Shown piece after piece: positions 36,036 through 45,436 of a stretch of 64,000 nucleotides of DNA (its first letter is position 1; each line of letters begins with the position of its first letter). The notes beneath the pieces were generated by a model, which was not told the origin of the DNA, made no database searches, and worked only from the letters and a program-made list of their open reading frames with translations. Source of the stretch: Anopheles merus (taxonomy: Eukaryota; Arthropoda; Insecta; Diptera; Culicidae). The position numbers were made by a program, and so were the translations under genes. The stretch lies in assembly GCF_017562075.2 (NCBI RefSeq), contig NC_054083.1, positions 13,122,107-13,186,106 on the forward strand, written 5' to 3'.

Positions 36036-36390
36036 TCAATTTAGCAAACGATCAATTGCGCAAGATCTACACTTCCACTCCCGACCGCAGTTAGAGAACG
36101 TCTGCTTCTTATTAGTCCATCCTTTCAGTACATTTATTAGCTCCTGAATCAGCGATTTTTCGGCTGTATCGGATGTTTTCGATGATGGTTCAGGAACATT
36201 TTTCGAGGAACACTTGATGCAGAGCCATGGTTCATCTGTTCCCGGTTCGCGATTCAGCTTTGCACAATTCAAATGGAACCACCTGTCACAGTCATCGCAT
36301 TGAACATTATTATCCGTCAGATCTGGCTCATTGCACAATCTGCATGCGCCTTTCTTATTTTCTACAAAAAACTTCTTCCTGGTCGCCATG
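36036..36390 (-). pseudogene. BEL/Pao gag N-terminus with PHD-like zinc finger
   Basis: From MATRKKFFVENKKGACRLCN the frame has a PHD-type Cys/His pattern: C-x2-C, C-x2-C, W-F-H-x2-C and W-x-C-x2-C. PHD-like fingers open the gag of several insect BEL/Pao elements. The frame ends 118 codons in, where LINE 3 lies; the DUF1759 part continues beyond LINE 3 at 30,028. Confidence 0.7.
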
Positions 36391-36583
36391 TTCGACAGCA
36401 AACAAATTCCTCCTCTCGTCGTTATTCGAACAAATATGCGGGTTGCTGGTATATTCGATATCGTTTCACAGTAAAACACAGCTCTTGAGATTGCTTCGTA
36501 CCGTCACGACATCTTCAAAAGCCCGTGCACTCGATATTTTTGCTTGCTTCAAGCAAGATTGATGTAATGGAACACTCCGGGAG

Positions 36584-36603
36584 GTTCCTGCCTGGAGCCA
36601 CCA
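36584..36603 (-). promoter_or_regulatory. Putative primer-binding site of BEL remnant
   Basis: Minus-strand TGGTGGCTCCAGGCAGGAAC begins one base after the presumed LTR end TACA. It starts with TGG, the complement of tRNA CCA. I could not assign the tRNA. Confidence 0.4.
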
Positions 36604-36604
36604 A

Positions 36605-36958
36605 TGTACCGGGCCCGACGGCCAAGCCGACCGCGAAGGTTTCAGTCGTTCTGGAGCGCTGTGTAAACCGTCTACTGCCACGGAACAGAATGTCCCGGGC
36701 AAAGGGATTCGGGAGCGTCGACGGTCCAACTCTCCTTCGCCAAACTACTAGTTCACCAAAGGCTAGTTACCTGGTTTCTAATATAAATTGGGAGGTCTAT
36801 TCCCAATCTACTACCAGAACCCGCTCCTGCCAGCGGGGGGTTACCACTAACGGACTCCCCCCCCCCCCCCCCCCAGCTGGAAATTCCGCCCGTTTGAGCC
36901 TTTCTATTTATTTTGTTATCGAACTTTTAATTCCTACATTTTTCTTGTCTCCCCGACA
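36605..36958 (-). mobile_element. Presumed LTR of the BEL/Pao remnant
   Basis: On the minus strand it runs from TGTCGGGGAGAC to CCGGTACA (354 bp), with a TATA-like AAATAAATAG inside and a primer-binding site just after. It shares a 133-bp block with 29,345-29,477. It contains a C run (plus strand) at about 36,859-36,875. The right boundary is my choice from the TG...CA rule. Confidence 0.45.
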
Positions 36959-37770
36959 AATAACGGGGAGAAAGTTCGTATATCACTCATACATTTTGTG
37001 CCATTCCGTGAGCCTTGTGCATAATTCGATCCCTAGCGAGTCTCCATATCGTAATCCCGTTTGTGTCAACGCGCGGAGGTATTCTCCGACGTTACGGCTG
37101 CACACTCGTCGTCCGTGAGGCCCGTTCTTCTGTCGGCCAGCTGGGAACTCGGCAGCTTGTTCCACGGGGGAGGCTGGGCCTCGACCTCCGCATTGCCTTG
37201 TTCCAGCCGCCTACGCCTCCTCTCTCGACTATTGCGCCGCCTATTAATCCGGCGCCGTTCCAGCTCCGCCGCCAACTCTTCCACGTCGCTGACGACCCTG
37301 TGGAACTGCTCCTAACTCCCCGGCCTGTCGTCTTCGGCGGTACTGCTGCTGCATGAAGTTTCGGCGCAGTCGTCGCATCTCCGCTGTCCTTGGGGAGGGA
37401 GGCAATCCCCGGCTGCGCGGGGGGATTGGTGACGCTGGAGGGCTGACCTCCTCCTCCTCGATCTCCCCTGTCGGCTCCGCTGCATCGTTGGCCGCTGCGC
37501 GTGCCATCACTGCTGGAACAACCTGGGCCTCACCGAGCCGCTCCTGCTGACGCCGTTGTCGCATTCACCGGGCGCTGCGGTTGCGCACCTCTCGCCGTCT
37601 CAGTAGTCTTCGCTCTGCCTCTGCCATATCCTCGGGCGGGCTGGATGCAGGGTCTGGCTGAGCAGCTTCAGCGGTTGCCAAAGCTTGCTGCGGTCCCACC
37701 ACTCCGCATTCTCCAGCAGACGACGAACAAAATAAAAATTATTAAAATTATAAATTTAAACAGCCACCTT
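36959..37770 (-). pseudogene. Arg-rich coding remnant of unknown element
   Basis: A GC-rich island on the minus strand with successive open pieces: LLRRREVRNRSAR, then MRQRRQQERLGEAQVV onward (37,564-37,244), then MEELAAELERRRINRRRNSR (37,284-37,066), then LTQTGLRYGDSLGIELCTRL to about 36,985. They are rich in Arg, Glu and Pro and overlap in different frames, so one gene has been broken by frameshifts. I do not recognise a family; an Arg-rich retroelement gag or C-terminal tail is possible. Base composition differs sharply from the AT-rich neighbours. Confidence 0.35.
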
Positions 37771-37984
37771 TGATGCGGTCGCTGCGCAACAATTGTATTA
37801 ACAGATTTCTCTTGTGAGTCTGGGTTGTAAGGTCTGTAACATAAGTATGTATTGGTGATTCTATTTCACGGAATGCTAAATGTTCCAGTATTTGCTTTTG
37901 TATTTACTTTTGCAAACAGTTTTGCATTTGCTTTTGCTTAAAATTCACTTCGCATTGTTCTACATGGCGCGTCTAATATTATTC

Positions 37985-38200
37985 CTATTTTTTTTTGTTA
38001 ACAACTTCTTTTATTTAGTAAATAAGAGAGTGAAAACAGTTGGTGTCGTAGAGAGTAAATTTTTCGTTACTTCGATTTTCTCCTGCTAGCGTGTTAGCAC
38101 AATAGCTGGGTGTTAGAAATCCTATTTAATTAGAACCTAATTTTAAACTATTATCAGATCAGCTAAAAGATAAGCTCTTTTTATTTTTTAAAAGAACAAA
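37985..38200 (-). mobile_element. 3' UTR fragment of a LINE 3 relative
   Basis: Shares phrases with 30,083-30,210 in the same orientation, for example TGGTGTCGTAGAGA followed by TTAAATT or TAAATTT, and GTAAGAAATCC or GTTAGAAATCC. No coding part remains. Confidence 0.5.
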
Positions 38201-39713
38201 AAAAAGTTTTTTTTTGTGACAATAAAATCAGGTTTCCTTATCAGTTTACATCGAAAATTTCTCTTTGTACTGGAAACATTATGTTTGGTGTAATGAATGA
38301 GAAGAGTTAGTTAGTTAGTTATTTTATTTCCATTTTTAAAATTTCATTAGAATGTACTATAGTTTGAAATCTTACGCGATAATGGGTACGAATGTTTGTT
38401 CTCTCCTCATTGAATTCGATTCTTAATGGCAATCTTGGCCGGAAGGACTTAGTAGATTTCTAACAATTGCTAAATTAACGAACAATTTAGTTAAGGGGAA
38501 AAAATACAACTGGAATTGAAAACCCTTTGGCTGAATACAAGACTTAAATTAATTTTCACTGCTTATGAATGAGAAGAAAAAAGATTATTTTCCGCCTGTT
38601 TCAAGTATTTTAGTGAGGGACATAATTCTCTCATTATAAAGGACTTGGGCCTTATGCTATTTTTATGACTAATGTCTAATGCAGCTGTCATAACTACAGG
38701 TTCAAGACCATCCATTCGCTTGCAAGGCTCGACGAGAAGTGCCGAGTTTTATTATTCATTTCTCTCCTTACAGTTATATGATATAATACGCTATAATATA
38801 AGTTGCTATAATCTAATCTTAAATCTACAATAATGGATATAACAGCAGCGATGTCAAACATTTGACTCATTTGGTAGCAAGGGCCGCAACAAAGTTTTTA
38901 TAAGAAATTATATGAAACATAAATCGGATCGTTAAAATATCCTTTCATTTTTTATTGGGATAACAGTTACGTAACATCACTAAAAAACTTAGTGCAAAAT
39001 TTATTTTATTAAATCTAAGAAACGTTTTACTAGAGAATGTTTATGGGAGTTTATTTGCAACTGGACTCTCTCTTTCTCTTGTTGGACTGCTCAAGATAGA
39101 GCACGTCGATGTGACATGGCCCAGTCAACAATAATTCTCCAGGATGCTCGGTCCCTTGCTACAGCCTCCCATCCATGTGGACACCCGATTTCCGACAGGT
39201 CTCGCTTCGTTATAGCTCAGACAGAGTTTTTTGAAGAAAAAATGCTTTATTTGTGGATATTTCTTAGCTTGAGATTTATATGTTTTAAGTGCGGGTTCTA
39301 GATCTCTAGCTTTTCTGCGCTTTTTAGATGATATTGCCAGGAGGCAGGATTGTAACATTGTTCTGTCAGGAGACAATAGAAGAGTTTAAGGCTGATCACC
39401 AGAAATAGCAATACAAAAATATAAAAGCTCTCTCACAAGGATTTCGTACCGGTCTCACTTGCTGAGGAGCATTCACTATAAGCCAGAAGAAAAAATATAG
39501 CCTTGCTAGTACCTTTTTATGTTTTTAATCGCGCTTGTTTGTCATACTACAAGACCATATGTTGTAAGAATAATCTGTTTAAAAACTGTGTTGTGTTCTG
39601 CATTTGACTATTTTATTAACACTTATACAACATACAAAATAAATAATAAAACACAATACACAATACACTTTAAAATATAAAAGTACGGTGGCCGCGCACC
39701 ACCAGGAGTGATC
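38201..39713. other. AT-rich spacer with possible transposon debris
   Basis: Contains a short GTTA repeat near 38,307 and a phrase near 38,853 (CAGCGATGTCAAACATTTGA plus GGGCCGCAAC) resembling a hAT-type end without a partner. No supported gene. Confidence 0.35.
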
Positions 39714-39931
39714 CGGAGTGATCCGGACTGATCCGGAGTGATCCGGAGTGATCCGGAGTGATCCGGAGTGATCCGGAGTGATCCGGAGTGATCCGGAGTG
39801 ATCCGGAGTGATCCGGAGTGATCCGGAGTTATCCGGAGTAATCCGGAGTGATCCGGAGTGATCCGGAGTAATTCGGAGTAATCCGGAGTAATCCGGAGTG
39901 ATCCGGAGTGACTGATCCGGACTCGGAGTCG
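39714..39931. repeat. 10-bp minisatellite (GATCCGGAGT)n
   Basis: About twenty copies of GATCCGGAGT, nearly perfect, with a few T/A variants on the right side (ATCCGGAGTT, ATTCGGAGTA). Because 10 is not a multiple of 3, all three minus-strand frames read the same repeating peptide (ITPDHSGSLR) and stay open, giving false ORFs of 140-200 residues. Confidence 0.95.
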
Positions 39932-40540
39932 ATGGCGGAATGCGTTCGCGCCGATGTGGGGCTGCTGTGTTGCAGCCGATGCAACTTGTGCGTTGCCGAT
40001 CCTTTGTTGTACTGTCGAGACGGAATGGCACGTCTGCGTGATGTGAGGCACGGCTCGAGCCGCGGCGGAATTTGTGCCTCGCCGATGATGGGCTGAACTC
40101 GAGCCGGGCGGTATTGCTCGCCGATGGATCCTAGCCGTGCTGCTACTGGAGCTGAGCGGAATGCATCCTCGCCCGATGAAGCTGGTGCTGCAGCATGGGC
40201 GGATGTGACGCCCATCCGAAAATGCAGCAGCAAGGCGGAAAGCTGCCTCGCCTGTGGTGCTGCTGGCGTTGCTGGGGCTGCCGACCGACGACCTTCACAC
40301 GTCGCCGAGAGTGTGCAGCGCTGCCCATACGGTCCCCTTGATGGGACGGCAGCCGGGGGCCTCGGTCTTGGGCGGTGGTGGCGTGTGCCCAATCCATCCA
40401 CGGGATTCCGGACCTTTGCCATCGCGATGGCCTCTGCGATGATGCAGCGAAAGACGTGCCCAATCGCGATGGCGTCCGCGAGTTCGTACTGGGATCCCCC
40501 TTACGCAGGAGGATCCCATCGCTTAGTGTTGACCCACTAA
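39932..40540. other. GC-rich region of unknown nature
   Basis: High GC, loosely repetitive phrases (CGGAATGC, CGCCGATG, GCTCGCCGATG) on an 80-90 base scale. Open frames on both strands are probably composition artefacts. It may include the 5' UTR of LINE 4. Confidence 0.3.
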
Positions 40541-41114
40541 TACAAAGTCGGAAGAAGTCAAACAATGAGAATAGCTTCGAGTTACTGGGTCAACTCGACA
40601 AAAACGAACCTCGTGCTAAACAAGCTGCTATCAATACAGGGTTTTCCACGATTTATTGGTCAGTTCCCACGATTTTTTGGTGCGTTCCCACGATTTATTG
40701 GTCGTTTCCCAATTTTTTTTGGTTTCATCCCACGATTTATTGGTCGGTTCCCAAATATTATTGGTCGGTTCCCATAATTTTTTTATTTGTCGCGATATAA
40801 TTTGTATGTTCTATATGTGGGGAGGTGTGAGGTGGTGTGGGGTGGGTGAGGTGATGTGGTGCGCTACGGGGTGGTTTGGTGTGTGGGGTGGTGTGGAAAT
40901 ATGTGGTATGATATGTGATGAGGTGTGACGAAGTTCGATGGGATAAGGAGAGATGATGGGAGTCAGAACGGGGTGACGCGGGGTTGGGTTGGGTTTGGTG
41001 GGATAGTGTTGGATGCATCATAGGGGTGTAGTAAGCTGGCATGAGGCGATGTGCTGAGACGGGTTGTATGTAATGGGTTGAAGCGAGATGGGGTGATAGC
41101 CGGTAATGGGGTGG

Positions 41115-41299
41115 GGCGGTCCCGTGGTACAGTCGTCAACTCGATCGACTCAATAACATGCCCGTCATGGGTTCAAGCCCACAATGAACCGTCCCCCCGT
41201 AGCAAGGATTGACTATCCGGCTACGTGGTAATGAATTAAGTCTCGAAAGCCTATATAGGCCGGCATGTCCGTGTAGGACGTTATGCCAAATAGAAGAAG
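41115..41299 (+). mobile_element. tRNA-headed SINE variant in the left arm
   Basis: The head resembles the other SINEs (B box GGGTTCAAGCCCA), but the 3' half is different (AAGCCTATATAGGCCGGCATG, ending AATAGAAGAAG). G-rich GGGTGGGG flanks may be a target duplication. The mirror copy is at 45,252-45,436. Confidence 0.7.
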
Positions 41300-42123
41300 G
41301 GGTGGGGTCAAGTCTGATGGTATGGGATAGGATGGTGTAGCGCGGGGTGGGATGGTGGGGGGGGGGGAGGTTGGGGGTCGATGAAGCAGCGCTGGATTGT
41401 AGTCTGTTGAGGTTGGGAGAGGTGGGGTGGGTTGATACAGGGTTTTTCAATTGAGTTTTGACTAGCGGCATACTTTTTTTTATTCGTCGCAATAGATTCT
41501 TGACTAGAATCCTCTACTTTTGATTGCGAGCAATGGATTATTGACTAGGAGCAATTGATTTCAGCAGGCCGTTGGCTGTCAGCTTAAGAGCGGTCCGTTT
41601 ATGACATCCGGGTGACAGATCGATTTGAATAATAATATGATGGACATAATAAAATTCATCTATTTATTATCTAGTACGGTATATGTGATTGTTTAATATG
41701 TTCCACAAAATAAATGCTAATTTATTTTATATGTTTTGAGTGCAATTCGTTAATTTAAAGAGAAAAATATTCATATAAAAACCATTCAACGGTTGTGTTG
41801 AAATATGTAGTAGTCGACCCGTAGGCATTAACTGCTCATGTGTTGACTGGATGGCACCGCGGTAATCGCGCAATGTTTTCCACACTGCACCAGAGTCCGT
41901 GAATCAGCAGCAAATTACAAAAACCGCGGATTAAAATATATGTATATACTTGTTACTGAATCGTCCTCGTTGTGCCAAAAGCGGTACGTAGTTCTCTACA
42001 AGATACTTGGAATGTTCGCTCACTTACGATTACATGTTTTAGGTGGAATACAGTGTTTACAAATCGATTGCAAGTTAACAACACATTTTGAGGAAACGCA
42101 CTGAAGCTACGTGTTTAATACAG

Positions 42124-42195
42124 GTACCGGTGCATATTTATACAGCTCTCAACCAAAAGAATGCCTTATTTATGTGTTTTTTTTTTAACTTGCAG
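42124..42195 (+). other. Predicted 72-nt intron before the DD34E transposase ATG
   Basis: Donor CAG|GTACCG at 42,124 and acceptor TTTAACTTGCAG at 42,195 with a long T tract. The ATG follows five bases later, the same distance as in the chimeric gene at 11,394. The mirror copy in the right arm has the same signals. Confidence 0.45.
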
Positions 42196-42200
42196 CAATT

Positions 42201-43232
42201 ATGGAAGCACTCGATGCCACTCCACGTCGTCGTAACAAAACCACATCGGACGAGGACAGAAAACGAGTGATAACGGCCTACGAAAATGGTGTTGCCGGCA
42301 AGGATATTGCTTTAATGCTAAATTTACACCGAGCAACAGTGTATAGCATTATAAAGAAATTTTAAAAGACTTGGAACGTGGAAGCTGCGAAACGTGGAGG
42401 TAACCGTGCTAAGCTGTTACCAGAGGAGGCAGTACAGAGCATCCGCACATGGATTGACGAGGACTGTACCGTCACATTAAAAGCATTAGCCGAGAAGGTC
42501 CACGAAAGGTACAGCGTTTGTGTAAGCACGTCTACTATTGCACGGCAAATTAAAGGTTTAAATTATACCTTTAAAAGAATACACAATTTGCCAGAACGAA
42601 GGAATACTAGTAGCACAATTGAAGAAAGGAAATCGTATGCAACGATGTTCTATCAATTGTCCGTTGAAAATTCCAATACAGGAATTGTATTCTTGGACGA
42701 AGTTGGTTTTAACCTTAGCATGCGTACATCGCAAGGCCGATCGCAGAAGGGAACAACCCCAACTCTCGTCGTACCTCAATTACGATCCCGAAACATTTCT
42801 ATAATATGCGCTATGGATAAAAATGGTATCGTACATTATCATTCACACAACAGGGCTGTTAACCGTGAATTGTTCAAACAATTCATTCTACAACTTAAAG
42901 AAAAATTGAGGACACGCGGGATTGATGAATCCTATTTGATAATGGATAACGTGGCATTCCACAAATGCATCGAGGTTAAGGAAGCGATCGGCAACGAAGA
43001 GGACAAAACCCTATATTTGCCTCCCTACTCGCCTTTCCTTAACCCGATCGAAAACATGTTCAGTAAGTGGAAAAACCTTGTAAAACGTTCTAATGCACAG
43101 AACGAAGAAGAGCTAATGACAGCGATAGCAGATAGTTCAACTTTTATCACTTCGCAGGACTGTGAAGGATACTTTCGTAACATGACTGCATATTTGGCTA
43201 GATGTTTTCGAGGTGAAGTGATAGAAGATTGA
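42201..43232 (+). pseudogene. DD34E transposase with one in-frame stop
   Basis: From MEALDATPRRRNKTTSDEDR the frame is open except for TAA at 42,363-42,365 (codon 55), between the first and second DNA-binding helix-turn-helix segments. The catalytic triad is complete: D166 in FLDEVGFN, D249 in IMDNVAFHK and E284 in NPIENMFSKW, with 34 residues between the second D and E. The total is 343 codons plus stop, normal for Tc1-like transposases. Active relatives cut and paste DNA at TA. A single stop in otherwise clean coding sequence means very recent inactivation, readthrough, or a sequencing error. A GTG-initiated frame from 42,378 exists but would lack the first HTH. Confidence 0.85.
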
Positions 43233-43637
43233 AATTATCAGATGGCTTAAATTACGCTTCATTTTTTAAAATATTTGAATTCCTTCTACGTTCCTTCTTG
43301 TTTTGTTTTGAATTATAAATACTATGTAAATGTTAGTTAGATAATTTTGGTTTTCCAAAAGAATTATTGTAGTATGTAAATACTTTTCCATTTGTTTCAT
43401 TTGAGATAGTTTTAGATTGATGAACAGCATGTGATACTGATAAGATGCAACGAGATTTGATGAACTATTTAGTGAATTATAGATTTCAAATTAGTTAAAA
43501 ATCGTTATCTCCTTGAATTAAACAAGTCACCCACTACAACATATAAAATGCATGAACTCCAAAGATGTTGGTTTTACTATTTAATCGTGTTATCCTATTT
43601 ATTTATCATCATTATTTCAGCATTTATCTCTAGTGTT

Positions 43638-43982
43638 TTAATTTTTAAAAGTGTTCAGGGCGCAAAAGCATCCCAGAAAATGAGCGTAGATGGCAGTTGT
43701 TACCATTACAAGATAAAAGCTCGATGTACCTCGACGCTTTGACCGATGAATCTTTCCGTGTGTCACAGCCAAGAAACTCGTACCGGACAACAGCAGACGA
43801 AACCAATAAAACCTAGGAACGCAGACAAGAGATTCGCGTTTGGTCAGGTCGCGTCGGATCACAGCAGGCCGATTTTCATCTTCACGTTCAAAATAGTCAC
43901 AACGTCCGATGTCATCCGGTATTTGTAGATAGGCTGTAGATTGCACTAAGAAAATAGAAATGCATAATGCTATATGCAACAT
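43638..43982 (-). CDS. Small ORF with signal-peptide-like N-terminus inside the transposon
   Basis: On the minus strand in the unique centre, opposite in direction to the transposase, is a 114-residue frame opening MLHIALCISIFLVQSTAYLQ, a good signal-peptide shape with a likely cut after Ala or Ser near residue 15-18. It continues with PDDIGRCDYFERED and IRRDLTKRESLVCVPRFYWF. The phrase TTCTATTTTCTTAG near its start also looks like a splice acceptor, so this may be a host exon carried by the transposon. No family was recognised. It is not typical transposon content. Confidence 0.4.
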   Translation of the reverse strand: MLHIALCISIFLVQSTAYLQIPDDIGRCDYFEREDENRPAVIRRDLTKRESLVCVPRFYWFRLLLSGTSFLAVTHGKIHRSKRRGTSSFYLVMVTTAIYAHFLGCFCALNTFKN

Positions 43983-44026
43983 TATGATTTCTCTTTTATT
44001 TAGTAAGGCATAAGCAGTAAACGTGC

Positions 44027-44351
44027 TTACACACACGCTGTACCTTTCGTGGACCTTCTCGGCTAATGCTTTTAATGTGACGGTACAGTCCTCGTCAATC
44101 CATGTGCGGATGCTCTGTACTGCCTCCTCTGGTAACAGCTTAGCACGGTTACCTCCACGTTTCGCAGCTTCCACGTTCCAAGTCTTTTAAAATTTCTTTA
44201 TAATGCTATACACTGTTGCTCGGTGTAAATTTAGCATTAAAGCAATATCCTTGCCGGCAACACCATTTTCGTAGGCCGTTATCACTCGTTTTCTGTCCTC
44301 GTCCGATGTGGTTTTGTTACGACGACGTGGAGTGGCATCGAGTGCTTCCAT
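44027..44351 (-). pseudogene. Duplicate N-terminal third of the DD34E transposase (right arm)
   Basis: Mirror copy of 42,201 to about 42,535, with the same in-frame stop and ending at VHERYSVCVST, where similarity to the left arm ends. It is part of the inverted repeat and could not give a full transposase. Confidence 0.85.
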
Positions 44352-45251
44352 AATTGCTGCAAGTTAAAAAAAAACACATAAATAAGGCATTCTTTTGGTT
44401 GAGAGCTGTATAAATATGCACCGGTACCTGTATTAAACACGTAGCTTCAGTGCGTTTCCTCAAAATGTGTTGTTAACTTGCAAGCGATTTGTAAACACTG
44501 TATTCCACCTAAAACATGTAATCGTAAGTGAGCGAACATTCCAAGTATTTTGTAGAGAACTACGTACCGCTTTTGGCACAACGAGGACGATTCAGTAACA
44601 AGTATATACATATATTTTAATCCGCGGTTTTTGTAATTTGCTGCTGATTCACGGACTCTGGTGCAGTGTGGAAAACATTGCGCGATTACCGCGGTGCCAT
44701 CCAGTCAACACATGAACAGTTCATGCCTACGGGTCGACTACTACATATTTCAACACAACCGTTGAATGGTTTTTATATGAATATTTTTCTCTTTAAATTA
44801 ACGAATTGCACTCAAAACATATAAAATAAATTAGCATTTATTTTGTGGAACATATTAAACAATCACATATACCGTACTAGATAATAAATAGATGAATTTT
44901 ATTATGTCCATCATATTATTATTCAAATCGATCTGTCACCCGGATGTCATAAACGGACCGCTCTTAAGCTGACAGCCAACGGCCTGCTGAAATCAATTGC
45001 TCCTAGTCAATAATCCATTGCTCGCAATCAAAAGTAGAGGATTCTAGTCAAGAATCTATTGCGACGAATAAAAAAAAGTATGCCGCTAGTCAAAACTCAA
45101 TTGAAAAACCCTGTATCAACCCACCCCACCTCTCCCAACCTCAACAGACTACAATCCAGCGCTGCTTCATCGACCCCCAACCTCCCCCCCCCCCACCATC
45201 CCACCCCGCGCTACACCATCCTATCCCATACCATCAGACTTGACCCCACCC

Positions 45252-45436
45252 CTTCTTCTATTTGGCATAACGTCCTACACGGACATGCCGGCCTATATAG
45301 GCTTTCGAGACTTAATTCATTACCACGTAGCCGGATAGTCAATCCTTGCTACGGGGGGACGGTTCATTGTGGGCTTGAACCCATGACGGGCATGTTATTG
45401 AGTCGATCGAGTTGACGACTGTACCACGGGACCGCC
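45252..45436 (-). mobile_element. tRNA-headed SINE variant in the right arm
   Basis: Inverted copy of 41,115-41,299, essentially identical. The same SINE in both arms means the arms were copied after the SINE inserted, or have been homogenised. Confidence 0.75.

Larger units (their letters stand above)
30040..36040 (-). mobile_element. Jockey-like LINE 3, inserted in a BEL/Pao remnant
   Basis: ORF1 and ORF2 of a third, distinct Jockey-like LINE lie between the two halves of a BEL/Pao gag. ORF2 is split by the hAT-like element at 32,057-33,559. The 3' UTR (30,080-30,400) has a relative at about 37,985-38,200. Exact ends and the target duplication were not resolved. Confidence 0.75.
41438..45113 (+). 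mobile_element. gambol-like DD34E transposon (inner element)
   Basis: A 3,676-bp element flanked by TA (41,436-41,437; 45,114-45,115) with ends CAGGGTTTTTCAATTGAG. Inverted repeats are about 1.1 kb (41,438 to ~42,535 and ~44,027 to 45,113) and include the first third of the transposase gene. The DD34E signature, TA target and long inverted repeats place it in the IS630-Tc1-mariner superfamily. The gambol group of Anopheles is the nearest family I recall; that name is an inference. Confidence 0.8.

Noticed and set aside
38852..38900. hAT-type phrase with GGGCCGCAAC
   Set aside because: Only one possible end is visible; it may be debris, not enough for an element call.
39714..39931. Possible CRISPR-like array
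   Set aside because: Unit is 10 bp without spacers, and the context is a eukaryotic genome.
39579..40422. Overlapping minus-strand frames with a repeating ITPDHSGSLR-type peptide
   Set aside because: A product of the 10-bp minisatellite, which keeps all three frames open; the flanking parts look non-coding.
42378..43232. A 284-codon transposase beginning at GTG (42,378) as the true gene
   Set aside because: The upstream frame in the same phase begins with ATG, has a homologous first HTH and follows a plausible acceptor; 42,378 is only the point after the in-frame stop.
43638..43982. Idea that the small ORF is a C-type lysozyme exon
   Set aside because: Two Cys at a vaguely similar distance after a signal-like start, but none of the lysozyme signature residues are convincing.
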